Source: Carnobacterium sp. CP1
GTDB lineage: Bacteria > Bacillota > Bacilli > Lactobacillales > Carnobacteriaceae
Reading direction: 5' to 3'
Length of the DNA stretch: 64,000 bases
Assembly: GCF_001483965.1 (NCBI RefSeq)
Contig: NZ_CP010796.1
Location: forward strand, 2,215,501 to 2,279,500
Below, piece after piece: positions 50,070 through 58,611 of this stretch (position 1 is the stretch's first letter; every line of letters begins with the position of its first letter). The position numbers and the translations under genes were made by a program. The notes under the pieces were generated by a model. That model did not search any database. It had not been told where the DNA came from and worked only from the letters and a program-made list of their open reading frames with translations.

Positions 50070-52907
50070 ATGAAACGTAAAGACCTTATTTATCAATACG
50101 TTAAAAAGAATACAGAAAATCTGTCTCAAGAAGAAATCAATTTTGGCGGCGGACTGACCACGATAGAGATTTCTGAAGACTTAGATATTATCCGTAACAA
50201 TGTCAGTAAAGAATTGAATATCTTAGTGAGAGAAGAAAAAATCGTCAAACTTGAAGGACGACCTGTCCGTTATTTGGATGCAAGTTGCTTGAAATGGAAG
50301 CCGCTTTCCAAAAAGGTTAACTCTTATAAAGAAAACACATTACTAAATAAAAAAGAATCGCCAACAAGAGAAACATCAGAAAAAAAATTAAAGCGAGATT
50401 TATTTGACTATATGATTGGATCAAATGGCAGTTTAAGAAGCCAAATGGAACAAGCTAAAGCCGCTATTTTTTATCCCCCTAAAGGGTTAAACAGCTTGAT
50501 TATTGGACCGACCGGATCGGGGAAAACATTTTTTGCTAATGCTATGTACCAATACTCTCAAGCAAAAGACGTAATCGACCAAGAAAAAACGATGATTATT
50601 TTTAATTGTGCCGATTATTCTCAAAATCCGCAATTACTGATGTCGCATTTATTCGGTCATGCAAAAGGGGCCTATACGGGTGCCACAGAAGCTAAAGACG
50701 GCTTGCTGATCAAAGCCCATGATAATATGTTGTTTCTAGATGAGATCCACCGTCTGCCTCCTGAAGGTCAAGAGATGTTGTTTTATTTTATGGACACGGG
50801 GACATTTCAACGAATGGGAGAAACTGAAGAACGAGTGTCAGCAAATGTCCGAATCATTTGTGCTACGACAGAAGATCCTGATTCAGCACTTTTAAAAACC
50901 TTTGTTCGTCGCATACCGGTTTCGATCCAGTTGCCGGCATTTAACGATCGTCCGGCAAAAGAACGGGTACAGCTGCTGAGAATGCTTTTGTCGATTGAAG
51001 CTAAGCGAATCAACAAACGCATCGTAGTCGATGAAAATGTGGTCAAAGCGCTGCTCGGCAGTGTAACTTATGGAAACATCGGTCAGTTGAAATCCAATAT
51101 CCAATTGGCTTGTGCCAAAGGTTTTTTAAACAGCATGGACAATCAAGATGAAGTTTGTATCACAATGGAAGAGCTCACACCTGAGCTACAAGATGGCTTG
51201 ATCAATCTGGCAAAACAACGCAATGAATTGAATGAAGTCTCTCAGTATTTAGAACCGCGTTTGACGTTATACCCAGATGATTCGGTATATATCTTAGAAG
51301 AGGATACCTATGAACTGCCTTTTAACCTATATGAAATCATCGGTGATAAAGCGGCGTTATTGAAGTCAGAAGGTGTCGATGCAGAAAGCATTGAAAATTT
51401 TATCACTACAGATATTAATTTGCACTTAAAATCCTTTTACAAAACCAATAAGTTAGATTTTGATAATGAACAAAATCTAAAAGATATTGTGGACCAAGAA
51501 GTGATTACGTTGACCAAAGAAATTTGGAAGATGGCGGAGGAACATTTAGAATATCGATTCAAACAAAACTTTTTATATGCTATGAGTTTGCATTTAAGCT
51601 CCTTTATCAAACGCTCAAGAGAAGGCGTGGTGCTGACGAAGACTAATAAAGAGCTTGAGAATTTGATTCTTAATTATCAAGCAGAATACGAAGTGGCGCT
51701 TATGATCAAGGAACATATTCAAGCCAAATACCAAATTGCGGTGCCTGAAGTCGAATGCTGGTATTTGACGATGTTATTGGTTTCCTTGAAAGAGCAAAAC
51801 TTGATCGGACATGTCGGCATTATCGTAGCAGCACACGGGAAAAGCACAGCAACCAGTATGGTTCAAGTAGTGACGAAATTGTTGGATGTGAAAAACGTTG
51901 TCGCAGTCGATATGCCGTTGGAAATGAATCCAAATAGAGCCTATAGTTTAATTAGCGATGCTGTCAAAAAAGTAAATGAAGGCAAAGGTGTCTTGCTGTT
52001 AGTCGATATGGGCTCGCTAACGACATTTGGTCCGAAGCTGATGAGAGAGACAGAAATTCCTGTTAAAACCATTGATATGGTCACAACGCCTGTAGTATTG
52101 GAAGCTGCTAGGAAAACATCCTTGATGGACAACCAATTAGAAGAAATTTATGATTCATTGAAAAGTTTCAGAGGATACAGCAATTTTTTGAATTACCAAC
52201 CAGTCTCTCCCGCTGATGAAATCAATGGAGAAATGCAGCGAAGGAAAGCCATCGTGACCATCTGTTCTACGGGAGAAGGCACGGCCATTAAAATCAAAGA
52301 ACGGGTACAAGATTTGCTTTCTAGTTTTATCGATGAAGACGTTGAAGTGTTTTCTATTTCATTAGTCAATATGGAAAAACGGGTTGCAGAGATTGCAGAA
52401 GATTACCATATTTTAGCAACAGCAGGTGTCAGTAAGCCAACTCTGGCGGTTCCGCATTTGACTTTAGAAGAATTGTTTCAGTCAACTGGCACGGAACGAA
52501 TCAAGCAAGTGATGCTGGAAAGCCAAAGCGATGAATCTAATTTTGTCCGCTCTATTGATACAAAAGAATTGTGCGAAGAGTATTTAGGAACCTATTTCAC
52601 TTTTTTAAACCCGCATAAATTGATCGATGTTCTTTGGGAATATTGTACGATCATCGAAACTCAGGTCAACGAAACATTTAGCAATAGTTTGAGAATCGGC
52701 TTGATCATGCATGTGGCGGGAGTTCTTGAACGAGTTCTTTTGAATGATGTACTCTCTGCTGAGGAGGATACAGCAGAAAAAGATTCAGTCTATTACGAAG
52801 CAGTTATTAAAGCAAATCAATCGATAAAAACGAAATTGAATTTAACGATTCCTGAATCTGAAATTTTTTACATCTTAAATATCTTTGATACACAAGCACA
52901 AGAATAA
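50070..52907 (+). CDS. LevR/ManR-type sigma-54-dependent activator with PTS regulatory domains
   Basis: 945 residues. N-terminal HTH (about 1-75). AAA+ domain with Walker A GPTGSGKT (146-153), sigma-54 contact loop GAYTGA (200-205), Walker B LFLDE (D224, E225) and Arg finger near 280. Then a PRD with His508 (SLHLSSF), an EIIA-Man domain with His589 (VAAHGKS), an EIIB-like stretch and a C-terminal PRD with His near 881 (IMHVAG). The protein turns on mannose-family PTS genes with sigma-54, gated by PTS phosphorylation. An orphan EIIB gene follows, without EIIA, C or D. Start after GGTGGG. Confidence 0.93.
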   Translation: MKRKDLIYQYVKKNTENLSQEEINFGGGLTTIEISEDLDIIRNNVSKELNILVREEKIVKLEGRPVRYLDASCLKWKPLSKKVNSYKENTLLNKKESPTRETSEKKLKRDLFDYMIGSNGSLRSQMEQAKAAIFYPPKGLNSLIIGPTGSGKTFFANAMYQYSQAKDVIDQEKTMIIFNCADYSQNPQLLMSHLFGHAKGAYTGATEAKDGLLIKAHDNMLFLDEIHRLPPEGQEMLFYFMDTGTFQRMGETEERVSANVRIICATTEDPDSALLKTFVRRIPVSIQLPAFNDRPAKERVQLLRMLLSIEAKRINKRIVVDENVVKALLGSVTYGNIGQLKSNIQLACAKGFLNSMDNQDEVCITMEELTPELQDGLINLAKQRNELNEVSQYLEPRLTLYPDDSVYILEEDTYELPFNLYEIIGDKAALLKSEGVDAESIENFITTDINLHLKSFYKTNKLDFDNEQNLKDIVDQEVITLTKEIWKMAEEHLEYRFKQNFLYAMSLHLSSFIKRSREGVVLTKTNKELENLILNYQAEYEVALMIKEHIQAKYQIAVPEVECWYLTMLLVSLKEQNLIGHVGIIVAAHGKSTATSMVQVVTKLLDVKNVVAVDMPLEMNPNRAYSLISDAVKKVNEGKGVLLLVDMGSLTTFGPKLMRETEIPVKTIDMVTTPVVLEAARKTSLMDNQLEEIYDSLKSFRGYSNFLNYQPVSPADEINGEMQRRKAIVTICSTGEGTAIKIKERVQDLLSSFIDEDVEVFSISLVNMEKRVAEIAEDYHILATAGVSKPTLAVPHLTLEELFQSTGTERIKQVMLESQSDESNFVRSIDTKELCEEYLGTYFTFLNPHKLIDVLWEYCTIIETQVNETFSNSLRIGLIMHVAGVLERVLLNDVLSAEEDTAEKDSVYYEAVIKANQSIKTKLNLTIPESEIFYILNIFDTQAQE

Positions 52908-53006
52908 GCAGCGACACTCCGAGAGAAGAAGCATCTGATTTATTGGGTTGGAATTCGCTGCTTGAAAATACGGTGCATTAGAAGAAAAGGAAAAGGATGA
53001 TTTATT

Positions 53007-53504
53007 ATGACAATGGATATTCGCTTAGTGCGAATTGACGACCGTTTGATTCATGGTCAAGTGGCCACTGTGTGGGCAAAAGTCACAAAAGTAAACCGTA
53101 TCTTGGTGGTAAGTGATGAAGTAGCTAAAGATACATTGAGAAAAACACTACTAAAACAAGCAGCACCTCCAGGGGTAGCTGTTAATGTCATCGCCATTGA
53201 TAAAATGATTTCTATTGCTGATGATCCTAAATTTAGCAGCTTTAAAGCATTGCTGCTGTTTACAAATCCGCAAGATGTCAGAAGAGTAGTAGAGGGAGGA
53301 ATCTCATTGCGTTCAGTCAACATTGGAGGAATGAGTTTTTCAGATGGCAAAAAAATGATCACGAATGCCGTCGCAGTAAACGACAAAGATGTAGAAGATT
53401 TAAAATTTTTAAACGAACAAGGAATTGAATTGGAAATCCGCAAAGTTGTTGCGGATAATAAAGTAAATATGATGGATTTATTGAAAAAAGAAAATTTGTT
53501 ATGA
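53007..53504 (+). CDS. Orphan mannose-family PTS EIIB protein
   Basis: 165 residues, EIIB-Man/Sor fold: N-terminal DDRLIHGQVATVW with the phosphorylatable His, then LVVSDEVA and the C-terminal KKENLL. The starts at 53007 and 53013 (both ATG) are near AAAAGGATG. No EIIA, EIIC or EIID gene is within reach; the next gene is serC. It may serve as a phosphorylation input to the upstream activator rather than as a transport subunit; that is inference. Confidence 0.9.
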   Translation: MTMDIRLVRIDDRLIHGQVATVWAKVTKVNRILVVSDEVAKDTLRKTLLKQAAPPGVAVNVIAIDKMISIADDPKFSSFKALLLFTNPQDVRRVVEGGISLRSVNIGGMSFSDGKKMITNAVAVNDKDVEDLKFLNEQGIELEIRKVVADNKVNMMDLLKKENLL

Positions 53505-53592
53505 CTGTCGAAAACTGAGTAATTAGACAGGATCGTTGGGGTTTCTGCTAGCATAAAACTGCGAGGATACGTAAAGAAAGAGAAGACTGTCG

Positions 53593-53637
53593 AAAAAGCT
53601 TTTTCCCATCATCAGGAGAAGAAGCTTTTTTGTTTTT
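53593..53637 (+). terminator. Intrinsic terminator before serC
   Basis: AAAAAGCTT (53593-53601) with AAGCTTTTT (53622-53630), the inner bases partly paired, followed by TGTTTTTT. Confidence 0.8.
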
Positions 53638-53681
53638 TATCCACGAGACAAGAAAACTTAGAAATAAAGTGAATTTATCTC

Positions 53682-53709
53682 TTTCATAATGTCGATTTAT
53701 TGTTATAAT
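53682..53709 (+). promoter_or_regulatory. serCA promoter
   Basis: TGTTATAAT (53701-53709), extended -10, with TTTCAT 16 bp upstream (53682-53687). No T-box or other amino-acid leader is apparent in the about 75 nt before the start. Confidence 0.6.
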
Positions 53710-53790
53710 AGGAAGCACTATACAAATTAGAATTCAACTAGTTTTTAATAACAAATAAATGATAAATGAGTAGACCAGGGGGATACAAGT

Positions 53791-54873
53791 GTGAAACGTG
53801 TGTATAATTTTTCGGCTGGACCGGCAGTTTTACCAGAGTCAGTATTAAAAAAAGTTCAAGAAGAACTGCTTTCTTATCAAGGAAGCGGTATGTCAGTCAT
53901 GGAATTGAGCCATCGCTCATCCTTGTTCCAGTCTATTATTGACGATGCGGAAGCTTTGTTGCGTGAATTGATGGAGATACCTTCCAATTACAAAGTTCTT
54001 TTCTTGCAAGGAGGAGCCAGTTTACAATTCAGCATGGTTCCGATGAATCTAGGCAAACAAAAAGCAGCTTATGTCAATACAGGAAGTTGGTCAAAAAAGG
54101 CTATTTCTGAAGCAAAAAAAATCAAAGGGCTGGAAATTGAAGAGATTGCCAGTGCTGCGGAAACAAACTTTACAACCGTTCCTACTGTACCGATGGTTTC
54201 ACAAGATATGGATTATTTACATATCACGACCAATAACACTATCGAAGGCACGACTTTCTTTGTGCCGCCGGCTGCTGGAAAAGTACCGCTGGTTGCAGAC
54301 ATGTCATCGAATATTTTGTCCAGTCAGTATACTGTATCAGATTTTGGGTTGATTTATGCGGGAGCACAAAAAAACATTGGACCTGCGGGATTAACGATCG
54401 TCATTATCCGAGAAGATTTGATTGGATTAAATGAAACATCATCTGCTATGTTGGATTACAAAATTCAAGCGGACAACCATTCTCTTTACAATACGCCGCC
54501 GACATTTAGCATTTATGTTGCCAAATTAGTTTTTGAGTGGTTGAAAGATTTGGGTGGAGTAGCCAAAATGGAAAAAATGAACCGTAAAAAGGCTGAATTA
54601 CTGTATTCGACCATTGATGCCTCATCTCTATATGCCTCGCCTGTTGAAAAAAGTGCTCGTTCGCTGACCAATATTCCTTTCATTACTGGAAAAAGCGAGC
54701 TAGACAAGCAATTTATCGAGGAAGCTGAAGCAGCAGGGTTTCTGAATTTAAAAGGGCATCGTTCAGTAGGAGGAATGCGGGCTAGCTTATACAATGCTTT
54801 TCCGTTTGAAGGTGTACAAGCATTGGTTGCATTTATGCAAGCATTTGAAGAAAAAGTAAGAGGAGACGATTAA
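53791..54873 (+). CDS. serC: Phosphoserine aminotransferase
   Basis: 360 residues, GTG start after AGGGGG. PLP enzyme converting 3-phosphohydroxypyruvate and glutamate to phosphoserine. N-terminal [10 protein letters not shown], cofactor Lys194 in [10 protein letters not shown], and the C-terminal [17 protein letters not shown]. One base before serA. Confidence 0.97.
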   Translation: MKRVYNFSAGPAVLPESVLKKVQEELLSYQGSGMSVMELSHRSSLFQSIIDDAEALLRELMEIPSNYKVLFLQGGASLQFSMVPMNLGKQKAAYVNTGSWSKKAISEAKKIKGLEIEEIASAAETNFTTVPTVPMVSQDMDYLHITTNNTIEGTTFFVPPAAGKVPLVADMSSNILSSQYTVSDFGLIYAGAQKNIGPAGLTIVIIREDLIGLNETSSAMLDYKIQADNHSLYNTPPTFSIYVAKLVFEWLKDLGGVAKMEKMNRKKAELLYSTIDASSLYASPVEKSARSLTNIPFITGKSELDKQFIEEAEAAGFLNLKGHRSVGGMRASLYNAFPFEGVQALVAFMQAFEEKVRGDD

Positions 54874-54874
54874 G

Positions 54875-56056
54875 ATGCTGAATATCAAGACCTATAATGC
54901 TATTGCTGAAGAAGGAATCAATAAATTTGAGCCGGACCAGTACCGCTTGAATGAAACGGACAATCCTGATGCTTATTTACTGAGAAGTCAAAATTTACAT
55001 TCCATGACATTTCCCAGCAATTTAAAGGCGATTGCTAGAGCAGGTGCAGGAACCAATAATATTCCGGTGGCAGCTTGTTCCGATCAAGGAGTCGTTGTTT
55101 TTAATACACCAGGAGCGAATGCGAACGCAGTCAAAGAGTTGGTACTGGCCAGCTTGATCTTAGCTTCTCGTCCCATCATTGAAGGAGCTATCTGGACAAA
55201 AACAGTAAAAGGCCCGGAAATCGAACAACAAGTGGAAGCTGAAAAAAAACAGTTTGTTGGTACCGAAATTGCTGGAAAGCAATTAGGTGTGATTGGACTA
55301 GGAGCGATTGGGGCAATGGTTGCAAACGATGCGTATCGTTTAGGGATGAACGTCGTCGGCTACGATCCTTATGTCTCAGTAGATACTGCTTGGACTATTT
55401 CCAGAAGAGTCAAGCGTGCCCATTCAATTGAAGAAGTTTTAGCAACATCGGATTTTATTACTGTCCACGTTCCTTTAATGGAAGAAACTAAAGAACTGCT
55501 TAACGCAGAAAAACTCTCTTTGGTAAAAGACAATGCTGTTTTATTAAACTTCTCGCGTGGCGAACTCGTGGATATAGATGCAGTAGTCAACGCTTTGGAA
55601 AACGGCGAGTTGAAACAGTACTTAACCGATTTTGCAGATGAACGGTTGATGGGCGTTGAAAAAGCGTTGGTTTTACCACACTTAGGAGCTTCTACAGCAG
55701 AAGCAGAAATCAATTGTGCTGAAATGGCCGCTAAAACGTTGAAATACTTTTTGGAAACCGGCAATATCATTCATTCCGTCAATTTTCCAACAGTAGAAAT
55801 GGCTTTTACATCTCCTATACGGATAGCCATCGTGAATCGAAATGTAACCAATATGATTGGACAAATGTCGTCTGGATTGGCTTTAAGCGGCATCAATATC
55901 GTGAATATTATCAACCGAAGCCGCGAAGACTATGCTTATACATTGATCGATATCGAAGAAATCGCAGACGATCAGATACAAACAGTTGTTAAACGCATCG
56001 AAGAAGTTGAAGGCATTTTAACTGTTCGCGTCATAAAAAATCCAACTAAAGAGTAA
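54875..56056 (+). CDS. serA: D-3-phosphoglycerate dehydrogenase
   Basis: 393 residues, short form with a single C-terminal ACT domain (about 320-393, AIVNRNVTNMIGQMSSGLA). Rossmann motif GLGAIGAMVAND, catalytic Arg in NFSRGELVD, His in LPHLGAST. First step of serine synthesis, using the 3-phosphoglycerate made by the glycolytic genes nearby. The ACT domain implies serine or related feedback control. Confidence 0.96.
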   Translation: MLNIKTYNAIAEEGINKFEPDQYRLNETDNPDAYLLRSQNLHSMTFPSNLKAIARAGAGTNNIPVAACSDQGVVVFNTPGANANAVKELVLASLILASRPIIEGAIWTKTVKGPEIEQQVEAEKKQFVGTEIAGKQLGVIGLGAIGAMVANDAYRLGMNVVGYDPYVSVDTAWTISRRVKRAHSIEEVLATSDFITVHVPLMEETKELLNAEKLSLVKDNAVLLNFSRGELVDIDAVVNALENGELKQYLTDFADERLMGVEKALVLPHLGASTAEAEINCAEMAAKTLKYFLETGNIIHSVNFPTVEMAFTSPIRIAIVNRNVTNMIGQMSSGLALSGINIVNIINRSREDYAYTLIDIEEIADDQIQTVVKRIEEVEGILTVRVIKNPTKE

Positions 56057-56068
56057 AGGAAGATCAAA

Positions 56069-57322
56069 ATGGTACAAATAAAACCTTTTAAAGCTATTCG
56101 ACCAAATGAAACAGTTGTTAAAGAAGTGGCCTCATTGCCTTATGACGTTTTAGATTCCAACGAAGCGCGTCTGATTGGGGATCAAAATCCCCAGTCTTTT
56201 TTACATATCGATAAAGCAGAAATCGATTTAGCCAAAGACTACTCCCCATATGCAAAAGAAGTGTATCAAAAAGCTGCCGAAAATTTAAAAGCTTTTATTG
56301 AAAAAGGCTGGCTTAAACAAGATAAGACCGAGAACTTCTATATCTACCAGTTAACAATGAACGGCCGTCCACAAACGGGTTTAGTGGTTTGTACAGCGGT
56401 GGAAGATTATTTGAATAAAAAGATTAAAAAGCATGAATTTACTCGTGCTGAAAAAGAATTGGATCGGATCAATCATGTCGATACGACGGACGCCAATACT
56501 AGTCCTATTTTTTTAACCTATCGTGAAAACCAAACGGTTAATGAACTGCTCACAAGTTGGATGAATCAACAAGAAGCAATGTATGACTTTACTAGTTTCC
56601 ATGAGGTTAGACACCAAGTTTGGGCAATTGACCAAAAAGAAACGATTGAACAATTGGTTGTTCTCTTTGCTGAACAGATTGATTCTTTGTATATTGCCGA
56701 TGGACACCACCGGACAGAATCAGCTGTTAAGGTAGCCTTAAAGCGCCGTGCACAATTTCCAACTGTTCCAGCTAATACAGAATTCAACTACTTTTTATCG
56801 GTTTTATTTCCAGAAGAACAATTGGCGATCATGGATTACAATCGTGTAGTGGATGTTCCAATCGAAGAAGATTATTTAGACCAAGTAGCCAAGAAGTTTG
56901 ATATACAAGAAGTTGGGATGGAACCATTTAAGCCTCAGGAACCTAAAACAATGGGCATGTATTTAAACGGTCAGTGGTATAAATTAACCGCAAAACCTGA
57001 AATCCGTTCGACAGATGCAGTAAATGGGCTAGATGTTGCGATTTTGCAGGATCAAATCTTAAGACCAATTTTTGATATTCAAGATATTCGAACAGACGAA
57101 CGGATTGACTTTATTGGCGGTATTCGTGGATTGGGAGAATTAGTTGAAGCCGTTGACAGCGGAAAATTTACCGTTGCTTTTGCTATGTATCCCACAACGA
57201 TGGATGAATTGTTGAAAGTAGCGGACAGCGGAGAAGTAATGCCGCCGAAATCTACGTGGTTTGAACCGAAATTGTTAAGCGGCTTATTTGTACACGATTT
57301 AGAGAGTGATGCTGGATTCTGA
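56069..57322 (+). CDS. DUF1015 family protein, linked to serine synthesis
   Basis: 417 residues; N-terminal IKPFKAIRPNE and central YIADGHHRTESA with paired His, both hallmarks of DUF1015. In many Firmicutes the gene follows serC-serA, as here (12-bp gap). Biochemical role not settled; cytoplasmic, no signal or membrane segment. Confidence 0.88.
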   Translation: MVQIKPFKAIRPNETVVKEVASLPYDVLDSNEARLIGDQNPQSFLHIDKAEIDLAKDYSPYAKEVYQKAAENLKAFIEKGWLKQDKTENFYIYQLTMNGRPQTGLVVCTAVEDYLNKKIKKHEFTRAEKELDRINHVDTTDANTSPIFLTYRENQTVNELLTSWMNQQEAMYDFTSFHEVRHQVWAIDQKETIEQLVVLFAEQIDSLYIADGHHRTESAVKVALKRRAQFPTVPANTEFNYFLSVLFPEEQLAIMDYNRVVDVPIEEDYLDQVAKKFDIQEVGMEPFKPQEPKTMGMYLNGQWYKLTAKPEIRSTDAVNGLDVAILQDQILRPIFDIQDIRTDERIDFIGGIRGLGELVEAVDSGKFTVAFAMYPTTMDELLKVADSGEVMPPKSTWFEPKLLSGLFVHDLESDAGF

Positions 57323-57403
57323 TAGTGAGAATGAAACTTATCTAGTAATTTACCGTTAATTATGTTAAAGTTAACTGCAGAAGAAAAGTTAGACGGGAGG
57401 GCA

Positions 57404-57646
57404 ATGAAATTGTATAATACCTTTTTAATTGCTGAACTAATCATATCAGTTTTACTTATTATTGTGGTTGTGATGCAGCCATCAAAAACCAACAATGCAG
57501 CTAGTGCGCTCACAGGTGGCGCAGAACAATTATTTGGAAAACAAAAGGCCCGTGGATTTGAAGCAGTTTTGCAACGAACAACGGTAGTATTGGGTATTGC
57601 TTTCTTTGCAGTCGCTCTAATTTTAGCCTATTTATCAGCAAATTAA
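57404..57646 (+). CDS. secG: Preprotein translocase subunit SecG
   Basis: 78-80 residues, two membrane segments (about 5-25 and 57-77) and the SecG loop GGAEQLFGKQKARG. Stimulates SecYE translocation; complements SecA at the other end of the window. The ATG at 57404 is only 2-3 bases from GGGAGGG; the TTG at 57410 has better spacing and gives MYNTF, so the true start may be there. A terminator follows. Confidence 0.95.
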   Translation: MKLYNTFLIAELIISVLLIIVVVMQPSKTNNAASALTGGAEQLFGKQKARGFEAVLQRTTVVLGIAFFAVALILAYLSAN

Positions 57647-57660
57647 TCAAACATGTAAAG

Positions 57661-57690
57661 CTACCTGAGAAGTTTCAGGTAGTTTTTTTT
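57661..57690 (+). terminator. Intrinsic terminator after secG
   Basis: CTACCTGA (57661-57668) with TCAGGTAG (57675-57682), followed by eight T's. Confidence 0.9.
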
Positions 57691-57850
57691 CATGAACTTA
57701 AAAATCCGAAAAATGAATTGAAATCGCTCTAGATGAAAAACAAGTCTGAATTTGAACCAATTTGGGATTCGCTAGTGTATGGGTATGAAAATCAACGATT
57801 TTAAAGTAAAATAGATATTAACAGGAATTGTCACAGGAGGAGAGTTAAGA

Positions 57851-58606
57851 ATGGTAAAAAAAACGCTGCCACAACCATTTTTTTTTGAAAGAGGTCCGAA
57901 AGCGGTCTTATTGATGCACGCCTACACAGGTACGCCCAATGATGTCCGGATGATGGGTCGTGCTTTAGAAAAAGAAAATTACACAGTGTATGCACCACTA
58001 TTTAAAGGGCACGGTACATTAGACCCTGAGGATATTTTAGCGGCGTCGCCAACAGATTGGATACAAGACGCAAAAGAGGCTTTACAGTTTTTGGCTGAGA
58101 AAGGCTATCAACAAGTAGCTGTTTTTGGATTATCCTTAGGAGGAATCATTGCTACAAAAATGATGGTCGATGAAAACATTTTAGCCAGCGGTACATTCTG
58201 TTCCCCGGTAATTCGGTATGAACAAAATAATGTTCGTTCGACCTTTTTGAAATATGTCGAGCTAGTGAAAAAGCATGCTGGACAATCCGCTGATGAAATC
58301 AATGCACGGATGCCTTTAGTCGAAAACGGCTTAGATAAACAATTAAAAGGAATTTCCGAAATTGTGCTGTCGATGGAACCGGCTTACAAGACATTAACAA
58401 AACCGATGTTCATTGCCCAAGCAGGGAAAGATGAATTGATCGATCCGCAAATTGCGGTTCAATTTAAAGAAGCATTGGTTCAAGCAGAAGTAGATTTTCA
58501 TTGGTATGAAAATAGTAAACACGCCATTACAGTTGGCGTGGATCATAAAGAGTTAGAAAAGGATGTTCTTAATTTCCTATCTGATTTGAATTGGAATGGA
58601 GAGTAG
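57851..58606 (+). CDS. est: Carboxylesterase (Est30/YvaK-like)
   Basis: 251 residues, alpha/beta hydrolase. Nucleophile Ser95 in GLSLGG, oxyanion segment LMHAYTGTP, catalytic Asp in AGKDELID and His in SKHAITVG. In Bacillus, secG-yvaK-rnr-smpB is the same order. Natural substrate unknown; homologues prefer short-chain esters. Ends just before the rnr start. Confidence 0.92.
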   Translation: MVKKTLPQPFFFERGPKAVLLMHAYTGTPNDVRMMGRALEKENYTVYAPLFKGHGTLDPEDILAASPTDWIQDAKEALQFLAEKGYQQVAVFGLSLGGIIATKMMVDENILASGTFCSPVIRYEQNNVRSTFLKYVELVKKHAGQSADEINARMPLVENGLDKQLKGISEIVLSMEPAYKTLTKPMFIAQAGKDELIDPQIAVQFKEALVQAEVDFHWYENSKHAITVGVDHKELEKDVLNFLSDLNWNGE

Positions 58607-58611
58607 ACTTG

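Noticed and set aside
52908-53006. Sigma-54 promoter upstream of the EIIB gene (TTGGAATTCGCTGCTTG)
   Set aside because: The GG and GC dinucleotides are 8 bp apart instead of the required 10, so it does not fit the -24/-12 consensus.
53057-53554. 165-codon minus-strand frame opposite the EIIB gene
   Set aside because: The sense frame is a clear EIIB with its phosphorylation motif; the antisense translation matches nothing recognisable and lacks a ribosome binding site.
53505-53790. T-box or serine-responsive leader before serC
   Set aside because: The T-box signature (AGGGTGGNACCGCG) is absent; a terminator and an ordinary extended -10 promoter account for the region.
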